Assembly: GCA_964550895.1 (NCBI GenBank)
Contig: CAZKAP010000009.1
Span: 7,039-71,038 of the forward strand
From: CAZKAP01 sp964550895
GTDB lineage: Bacteria; Bacteroidota; Bacteroidia; Flavobacteriales; Flavobacteriaceae
Direction of reading: 5' to 3'
Length of the DNA: 64,000 bases
Position 1 is the first letter of the stretch. Every line of letters starts with the position of its first letter. Shown piece after piece: positions 58,279-64,000 of the stretch. Below the pieces are notes generated by a model. That model searched no databases. It was given only the letters and a program-made list of their open reading frames with translations, and was not told the DNA's origin. Made by a program: the position numbers and the translations under genes.

Positions 58279-59811
58279 CTATTGGATCGCGTAGGGGTCG
58301 GCAAATGATTTCCACTCGAGAAAGTCCTCCGGCTGCATTACCTTTTCGACCTTTACCTGTCCCCCTTTCTTTTTGTGCTCCTCGTTCCAGTCGTAAAAAG
58401 CATCGATATGAACCCAGTCGACCTTAACGCCTTCCAGGGCTTTGGAGCGTGCTTTACGGTAGTTGTTGTTCGCGGCCTTGAGGTATTCATCCAGAATCGA
58501 AACCGCCTTTTGCGACGAATCGGACAATTTCTCCGAAGTACCCAGAAACCAGTGGTGGTAATAGATGTTATCGTATGCGATGGCACACACAGTGAATTCG
58601 GGTATGGGAAAGCCTAGTTCGGACTCCAGTCCGGTCACTGCATCGACCAGTTTATTGACGGACAACTGAGACCCTACTGTATTCAGGAAAAATTTGGTCC
58701 GTCCGGTTATCTTGATTTCGGCCCGTTCGACATCAGTGAAGGTGATTGTATCCCCTATAGTATACCGCCAGGCCCCTGACACGGTTGAAATCAGCAACAC
58801 GTATTCGGTGCCGGGTTGAACCTCATCCAGACCCACAGCACTCACATTGGGGTGCAGGCTTCCATCTTTCTGTATCTTGTCCGGATGGAAAGGCACAAAC
58901 TCAAAGTAGATACCATTGCCGGTAACCAACTGCATGGCATCGGTTTCCGGCCGGCACTGAAAAGCTAGATACCCCTCTGAGGCCAAGTAGGTATCAATCA
59001 CCTGAACGGGACGGGTAAATAGCGATTCGAAACTCTTTCGATACGGCTCAATGGCCACTCCACCGGAAGTATAAACCCGCAGATGAGGCCAAATATCGTG
59101 TATGCTCTGAACCTCGTGGTATGCCATGACCCGTTTAAGCATCAGCTCTATCCAGGAGGGAATGCCACTAATGGCACCTATGTCCCAATCCCGGGCGTTT
59201 CGGGCAATGGCCTCGACCCGCTGCTCCCAATCGGAGATGCCGGCGATATCCCTTCCCGGCTTGTAATAAGAGCGAAACCAACTTGGAATATTGTCCGCAC
59301 TAATTCCACTGATTTCCCCCTCGAGGTGGCCGCTGTTGGCGTGGAGATCGGTCGAACTGCCCAACATCAGCACTTTCTTCTCCAGGAATTCCGGCTCGAT
59401 ATCGAAGTTGGCCAGGGAATAAATCTGCTGGATTCCGGTCCTGCGTATGGACTTGATCATATCCTCGGTCACCGGTATTTTCTTACTCTGACTGCCCGTG
59501 GTTCCCGAACTCAGAGCAAAATAATCCGGATTACCCGGCCAGGTAACATCGTGCTCGCCGTCGTGTAATCTCCGCCACCATTCATTCATGCGTTCATAAT
59601 CGAATACGGGCACCCGTCTTTCGTACTCTTTCGCCAGGGAATCGGATGCGAGTATGGCCTTAAAGTCATATACGGTTCCAAACGAGGTATTTGAAGCTTT
59701 ATCAAGGAGTTCGCGCAATACTTTTTGCTGTTCACGCAGGTGGTTCGTATCGGGGACTACCGCGTCCCGCGCATCGATAAAACCTTTGATCAGACTTCCT
59801 AATAGTTCCAT
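58279..59811 (-). CDS. GH3-family (auxin-conjugase-like) acyl-adenylating enzyme
   Basis: This 510-residue protein (ATG 59811) belongs to the GH3 group of the adenylate-forming superfamily. Motif I is YFALSSGTTGSQSKKIPVT, motif II is IDTYLASEGYLAFQCRP, and motif III is SGAWRYTIGDTITFTD. Plant relatives join amino acids to jasmonate or auxin. In bacteria the substrates are mostly unknown. The start is set by MELLGSLIKGFIDARD; the longer frame is not needed. It is a single gene here. Confidence 0.92.
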   Translation of the reverse strand: MELLGSLIKGFIDARDAVVPDTNHLREQQKVLRELLDKASNTSFGTVYDFKAILASDSLAKEYERRVPVFDYERMNEWWRRLHDGEHDVTWPGNPDYFALSSGTTGSQSKKIPVTEDMIKSIRRTGIQQIYSLANFDIEPEFLEKKVLMLGSSTDLHANSGHLEGEISGISADNIPSWFRSYYKPGRDIAGISDWEQRVEAIARNARDWDIGAISGIPSWIELMLKRVMAYHEVQSIHDIWPHLRVYTSGGVAIEPYRKSFESLFTRPVQVIDTYLASEGYLAFQCRPETDAMQLVTGNGIYFEFVPFHPDKIQKDGSLHPNVSAVGLDEVQPGTEYVLLISTVSGAWRYTIGDTITFTDVERAEIKITGRTKFFLNTVGSQLSVNKLVDAVTGLESELGFPIPEFTVCAIAYDNIYYHHWFLGTSEKLSDSSQKAVSILDEYLKAANNNYRKARSKALEGVKVDWVHIDAFYDWNEEHKKKGGQVKVEKVMQPEDFLEWKSFADPYAIQ

Positions 59812-60115
59812 GATTATTTTTGATCTTTCCGCTGGACTCCCGGCGAACATAACGTTCTCCTAATCTTCGAAAGTCCGACACAATTCGCCTTTTAGATTAG
59901 GAATTCTAAACGACTTGTATGAACGTAAATCGTCGGTATCTTAACCCATTCGCTTCCGCGCAAAACGACATCCCTTGAAGTGTTAAGTAAAACAAACAAA
60001 AACAACGAGTTAGGCTCGTCCCCCCGGCTGGTGCCAATGACTCCTAAGCTGCTTCGTGTATGGTTACCAGAGAATGATTTCATGCCTGCCAACCTCGGCG
60101 GCAATAGAACAATTT
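59812..60115. other. Intergenic stretch without a recognised gene
   Basis: These 304 bp lie between the GH3 gene and the antiporter gene on the same strand. An 85-codon frame (59892-60149) is present but overlaps the antiporter 3' end and has no family resemblance. A small hairpin ACGAG/CTCGT near 60003-60020 is the only structure noticed. Confidence 0.4.
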
Positions 60116-62098
60116 CTACTCGATCCGCTTCCTGAACTCCTCGATACACTGGTTATTCCCAATCACATACAGGATATCGTGTTGGTGAATCCGCTGGTCG
60201 TTACGAACGCTGCTCTCTAGCTCTCCTTCTCGGGAAATCCCGAGTATGTTTACCTCGTACCGGTTGCGTATATCGAGTTCCTGAACCGTCTTGCCTACGA
60301 AAGAACGGTCGTCGGTTCTCACGCTCAGGCAAGAGATCCGGAAATCCGGAAAATTCGCAGGGCGAAAGGTTCGGGGCCGAAAGTTCTGGCCCTGCAATAC
60401 GCCGTAATTATTATCCCGGATCTCCTCGACCAGGTGCTCGATATCGTCCTCGGGTACCAGAAAATAATGAAGGGCCCTGGAGAAGATCTCGATGGAGGTT
60501 TCAAACTCTTCCGGTATCACGTCGTCCGCTCCTAATGCGAGTAATTCGGGTATCTCCTTCACATAACGCGTGCGCACCACGAGTTGTACGGTCTTACTGA
60601 TTTGCCGGACATTCTGGATCACGACGCGGGTTGCGGCCGGGTCCGAAATGGCCAGTACCACCACCCGCGCACGACCCAGACAGGCCTGCTCGAGTATATG
60701 CGGCTGAGCCACATCACCGTACAGGATGGGTACGCCTTTCTTCTTCTCCTCCCGAACGCGATCCGCATCCAGTTCGACGGCGACGAATGGAATATTGCTG
60801 TAGGCCGCCGCACGGGCAAGGTTACTGCCGTTAGTCCCGTAACCCAGGATCACCAGGTGGTTGCTCCAGGTATTCCCCTGCCCTTCGTTCAGGGGATTTG
60901 TGCGAAAGGAGATTCGCTCGTCCACCGCCTGTATCGGTCGCCATCGGACCAGACGGTTGGCCAGGTTCTCGGATACTATAATTACAAAGGGGGTGAGCAT
61001 CATAGACACAATGGATACCGATAGGAAATATTGGTTGGTCTCGAAGGTGAGGAGCCCGTACTGAATACCGACCTTCGAAAGTATAAAGGCGAATTCCCCT
61101 ACCTGAAACAGGGCGAATCCGGTGAGCAAAGACGTACGTGATGGATGGCCCAAAATCGCCATGGCCAGGGTCGCAATGGCCGATTTTCCTAAAAAAACGG
61201 CAATCAGTATCAGCAGTATATAACCGAAGTTCCCGGCGAAGAAGGCCAGGTCGAGCAGCATACCCACAGAGATAAAGAAAAAACTGATGAAGAGCTCCCT
61301 GAAGGGCAATATGATACTGGTCGCCTGAAAACTGTATTCCGATTCCGAGATAATGAGCCCCGCCAGAAAGGCTCCGAGTGCCAGGGATAAGCCGATCTCG
61401 GCCGTCAGGAAGGCCACAGCAAAACAGATGGTGACCGTGGCAATCAGGAACAATTCCTTGCTTCCTGTCCGGGCGATATGGTGCATCAGCCGGGGAACCA
61501 GAAAGCGGGCGCTGAGAACGGTAAGCACAAGGACCACCGTCGTCTTGATCAGCAGCGAGAGGAGACTCTGCATTACATTGCCGGATTCCCCGGCAATAAT
61601 GGGGACCAGCAGCATCATGGGCACCACGACGATGTCCTGAAAAATAAGCACAGCCAGGGCATTCCGACCGTGCGGGGCGGAAATCTCCTTACGGTCCTGC
61701 ATCATCTTCAGTACGATGGCCGTGCTGGAGAGGGAGAACAAAAACCCGACCACGAGCGCCTGTTTCCAATCCGCTCCGAGGGCTAAAAATATACCCCCGG
61801 CGAGCAGGACCGTCAGGCCTACCTGCAGGGCACCTCCAAGGAATACGGTATTGCGGATCGATATGAGATTCCGAATCGAGAGTTCCATGCCGATGACGAA
61901 CAGCAGCAGTATCACTCCGATTTCCGAGATCAATTCGATCTGATCCGAATGTACCCATCCCAAAACGGAGGGACCGATCAGTATACCCGTGAGCAGGAAG
62001 CCCAGTATGGAAGGGAGCCGAAGCCGCTGCAGCAGGAAGACGACCACCGCCGAGAATCCCAATAGTATCAATAAGTCCTGTAGCAGCGGGAGATGCAT
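60116..62098 (-). CDS. CPA2 monovalent cation:proton antiporter, KefB/KefC type
   Basis: This 660-residue protein (ATG 62098) has an N-terminal Na+/H+ exchanger domain of about 12 helices (FLLQRLRLPSILGFLLTGIL, GAFLAGLIISESEYSFQ) and a C-terminal TrkA_N Rossmann domain (HLVILGYGTNGSNLARAAAY, GDVAQPHILEQACLGRARVV) followed by TrkA_C (FRISCLSVRTDDRSFVGKTV). It exports K+ or Na+ against protons with control by nucleotide or thiol ligands. It appears to be a single gene. Confidence 0.92.
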   Translation of the reverse strand: MHLPLLQDLLILLGFSAVVVFLLQRLRLPSILGFLLTGILIGPSVLGWVHSDQIELISEIGVILLLFVIGMELSIRNLISIRNTVFLGGALQVGLTVLLAGGIFLALGADWKQALVVGFLFSLSSTAIVLKMMQDRKEISAPHGRNALAVLIFQDIVVVPMMLLVPIIAGESGNVMQSLLSLLIKTTVVLVLTVLSARFLVPRLMHHIARTGSKELFLIATVTICFAVAFLTAEIGLSLALGAFLAGLIISESEYSFQATSIILPFRELFISFFFISVGMLLDLAFFAGNFGYILLILIAVFLGKSAIATLAMAILGHPSRTSLLTGFALFQVGEFAFILSKVGIQYGLLTFETNQYFLSVSIVSMMLTPFVIIVSENLANRLVRWRPIQAVDERISFRTNPLNEGQGNTWSNHLVILGYGTNGSNLARAAAYSNIPFVAVELDADRVREEKKKGVPILYGDVAQPHILEQACLGRARVVVLAISDPAATRVVIQNVRQISKTVQLVVRTRYVKEIPELLALGADDVIPEEFETSIEIFSRALHYFLVPEDDIEHLVEEIRDNNYGVLQGQNFRPRTFRPANFPDFRISCLSVRTDDRSFVGKTVQELDIRNRYEVNILGISREGELESSVRNDQRIHQHDILYVIGNNQCIEEFRKRIE

Positions 62099-62254
62099 GG
62101 AATAAGAGGGTTGAAGGCGATTCAGGCACAACTACTCCTGCGCGAATCGCCCCTGCAGAACAAATATAATACAGGGAGGGCTGAAATGGATTAACGGCCT
62201 CCTATCGGATGAAAACCCAATGGGACGAAGGTTGCTTGGCGGCCTGGGCTTCCT

Positions 62255-63124
62255 TTACGACCGAGCCCCGTCCCATTGCGCGATACCCATGGTTTCCAGG
62301 GCCGACTTGCGAATGGGCTCCACCGCATCGTTCAAGGCCTGAAATCCAAAGTCCAGTCCGGCTATGGTTCGCAAGGGCCTCTGGCCTGCTGGCAGGTCGA
62401 TCAATTCCTCGAAAACTTTAACAACGATCATGGGATCGGTTGGGGCGTTCTCGTCTTCGAACATTTCGGTTACCTGCTTGCCGAATCCTTCACCGAATTC
62501 ACCCACATGAGCGTAATCCGCAGCGATATCCGCATCCTTCGGAGCGATCATATTCCCGAAGAAATTGGTGGAGAACGGACCGGGTTCCACCAGGGCCACA
62601 TCGATACCCAGGGGAGCGAGTTCGTAGCGCATGGCCTCACTGACCCCTTCCAGTCCCCACTTACTTGCGTGGTAAACGCCAAAGCCGGGAAAGGCTCCCC
62701 GACCGGCTGTGGAACTCACCTGCACAATCAGTCCGGATTTCTGCCTGCGCATGATCGGCAGGACCGCCTTGGATACCCGAAGGGTACCGACGATGTTCAG
62801 GTCGAGCTGATCCAGTATTTCCTGAGAGGAGAAGGACTCCACGGGGCCACCATAACCCAGTCCGGCATTGTTGATGGCGACATCCACCTGGGGTATATGC
62901 ATCATGGCCGACTGAACGCTTTCGTCGGAGGTCACATCCATTTCGACTACATCGATCTTCAGTCCCTTTGCGGTTGCAAAGTCCCTTAACTGCGCAGCTG
63001 CCTGGGCGTTCTTGCCGTTCACATTGCGCATGGTGGCGTAGACGTGATGTCCCTTTTCCGCCAGGTACCTGGCCCCATCGAAGCCAAATCCGGAACTGCA
63101 GCCGGTGATGAGTATGTGTTTCAT
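62255..63124 (-). CDS. Short-chain dehydrogenase/reductase
   Basis: This 289-residue protein has the classical SDR features: cofactor motif ITGCSSGFGFDGARYLAEKG, NNAG at strand 4, the active-site Ser in VQVSSTAGRG and Tyr-x-x-x-Lys in YHASKWGLEGVSEAM. The Arg after the first strand region (ATMRN) suggests NADP(H). The substrate is unknown. It is 105 bp from the next gene, so it is probably monocistronic. Confidence 0.93.
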   Translation of the reverse strand: MKHILITGCSSGFGFDGARYLAEKGHHVYATMRNVNGKNAQAAAQLRDFATAKGLKIDVVEMDVTSDESVQSAMMHIPQVDVAINNAGLGYGGPVESFSSQEILDQLDLNIVGTLRVSKAVLPIMRRQKSGLIVQVSSTAGRGAFPGFGVYHASKWGLEGVSEAMRYELAPLGIDVALVEPGPFSTNFFGNMIAPKDADIAADYAHVGEFGEGFGKQVTEMFEDENAPTDPMIVVKVFEELIDLPAGQRPLRTIAGLDFGFQALNDAVEPIRKSALETMGIAQWDGARS

Positions 63125-63237
63125 GTTTTCTGATGTTTATCAATCGGTGGTCAAAGAGGGACGCACCTCTGGGTTAGTTTGGCAAGGTACGAAATCGGTG
63201 CTCATAAGCCTCCAGGTTGGAAGTCTGAGGCATGGGC

Positions 63238-63996
63238 TTACTCGTGAATGGCAAGGTCGAGTAATTTCAGTATCTCCTCAATTTCCGCTTCGCAAATTTC
63301 CTGCCGGGTAATGAGCAATGTCTGATAGATGATCTGGTTCTCGATCCGGTTTTCAAATTCCAGCGATTGAAGCATCCGATTGTTATCCACTTCGAAACCG
63401 GAGACTGGCATTCCCAAATCCCTGATAAACTGGTCGTTTTCGACTTCGTCTGCATTGAGCCAACTCCCGTGCTTAAAAACATACCGGACAACGTCGTAAT
63501 CGAATTCCAGGGAGGTTGTCTCCCGTTCTTTAAGGCGTTCGAGCTCGGGCAGCCAGGACGATAATCGGTTTCTAAGTTCATCGCTTTGGATTATCCCCAG
63601 CTTTCCGGAATTGATCAGATCCATCAAGAACCCGTTTCTGGGCTGGTACCGGGAGGTACTCGTGGCCTCCCCGAGGAAGCTATCTATAACGAAGGTGTGG
63701 GTATACCGATTCCCCGTTTGATCCAGAATTCTCCTGGTAAATTCCCGATTCTTTTTCATATCTGCAATAACCCGCTTTATTTCGATCTGATTGTATTCAA
63801 AGTCCCTTCTCAGGTTGATCAGCGACTCCTGTTCCTGCCTGGCCTGCTTTAAAGAGGCATTGTAATTGTTCAGTTGCAGGGCTATGAATATGCCCAGAAC
63901 GACCAGGAAAATCTCACCGATGGCGTAAAAGAAGTAATTCCGTAGCTGGCCCTGTTCCAACAGTTGTTGCCGAATCCTTCGAAAGAATCTGAGCAT
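63238..63996 (-). CDS. DUF6090 family membrane protein
   Basis: This 252-residue protein has a basic N-terminus (MLRFFRRIRQQLLEQG), then a membrane helix (YAIGEIFLVVLGIFIALQLNN) and a helical domain (QEQESLINLRRDFEYNQIEI) on the outer side. This is the DUF6090 pattern of Bacteroidota. Function is unknown. The ATG at 63996 lies four bases from the right edge, so its promoter is outside the window. Confidence 0.85.
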   Translation of the reverse strand: MLRFFRRIRQQLLEQGQLRNYFFYAIGEIFLVVLGIFIALQLNNYNASLKQARQEQESLINLRRDFEYNQIEIKRVIADMKKNREFTRRILDQTGNRYTHTFVIDSFLGEATSTSRYQPRNGFLMDLINSGKLGIIQSDELRNRLSSWLPELERLKERETTSLEFDYDVVRYVFKHGSWLNADEVENDQFIRDLGMPVSGFEVDNNRMLQSLEFENRIENQIIYQTLLITRQEICEAEIEEILKLLDLAIHE

Positions 63997-64000
63997 GTAG

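Noticed and set aside
60000..60022. Small hairpin ACGAG/CTCGT in the gap before the antiporter gene end
   Set aside because: The stem has only 5 bp and no T tract follows, so it is not supported as a terminator or site.
59892..60149. 85-codon minus-strand frame between the GH3 and antiporter genes
   Set aside because: It overlaps the antiporter 3' end by 34 bp, lacks a family or signal, and its sequence looks random.
1..64000. tRNA, rRNA, CRISPR arrays, insertion sequences and attachment sites
   Set aside because: I looked in the gaps and found no cloverleaf-like sequence, no regularly spaced repeats, no transposase motif and no terminal inverted repeats.

Overview
The window reads as chromosomal DNA of a marine, relatively GC-rich member of the Flavobacteriaceae (Bacteroidota), of the Robiginitalea/Muricauda type. 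The evidence is the gene content (HmuY, BtuG-like lipoprotein beside a BtuB-like receptor, DUF6607, DUF6090, DUF5117 metalloprotease, PadR/PspC/GIN module, YtxH/holin-X/DUF6327 trio, vSGLT-like symporter), many short Cys-lipoprotein signals, and several promoters with the Bacteroidota -7 element TAnnTTTG. The genus is a guess. I see no rRNA, tRNA, CRISPR array, insertion sequence, prophage or integrase. Nearly all of the window is coding.

Layout. 0-5 kb: DUF4442 thioesterase-like and AIM24-like genes (cut by the left edge), then a PadR-controlled envelope-stress module (DUF4870, PadR, PspC, GIN lipoprotein) with a clear palindromic operator and terminator. 5-13 kb: thioredoxin reductase, a TPR protein, a large DUF5117 zinc protease with an ABM-domain protein, and a B12 uptake pair (BtuB-like receptor plus BtuG-like propeller) under a cobalamin riboswitch. 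13-25 kb: chromate transporter, then a sugar-themed stretch: GH53 endo-galactanase with an orphan response regulator, DUF418 protein, a vSGLT-like Na+/sugar symporter, a large GH5-like enzyme and aldose 1-epimerase. 25-33 kb: heme uptake operon hmuR-hmuY-doxX facing a divergent operon of DUF6607, a covalent-FMN-type protein and a four-helix membrane protein, then the class III anaerobic ribonucleotide reductase nrdG-nrdD. 33-39 kb: a lipoprotein acetolactate decarboxylase, an orphan histidine kinase, lipoproteins including an M43 protease, and a tetR-alkB operon with its operator.

39-51 kb is the most striking part: a seven-gene operon, bounded by a candidate promoter near 50.93 kb and a terminator near 39.17 kb. 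It encodes a secreted clan-A glycosidase, three GH17 enzymes, a GH30 lipoprotein, a GPH-type MFS sugar porter and a very large GH149/GH94-like phosphorylase, with no SusC/SusD pair. The predicted locations suggest a route for beta-1,3-glucan (laminarin-like): outer glucanases cut it, the porter imports oligosaccharides, and the cytosolic phosphorylase releases glucose 1-phosphate.

51-64 kb: PhoD phosphatase, DinB protein, the YtxH/holin-X/DUF6327 operon, an AraC regulator, several small proteins of unknown role, a bacterial GH3 (auxin-conjugase-like) adenylating enzyme, a KefB/C-type antiporter, a short-chain dehydrogenase and a DUF6090 protein. Start codons were moved from the longest frame wherever a signal peptide, lipobox or upstream promoter decided it.
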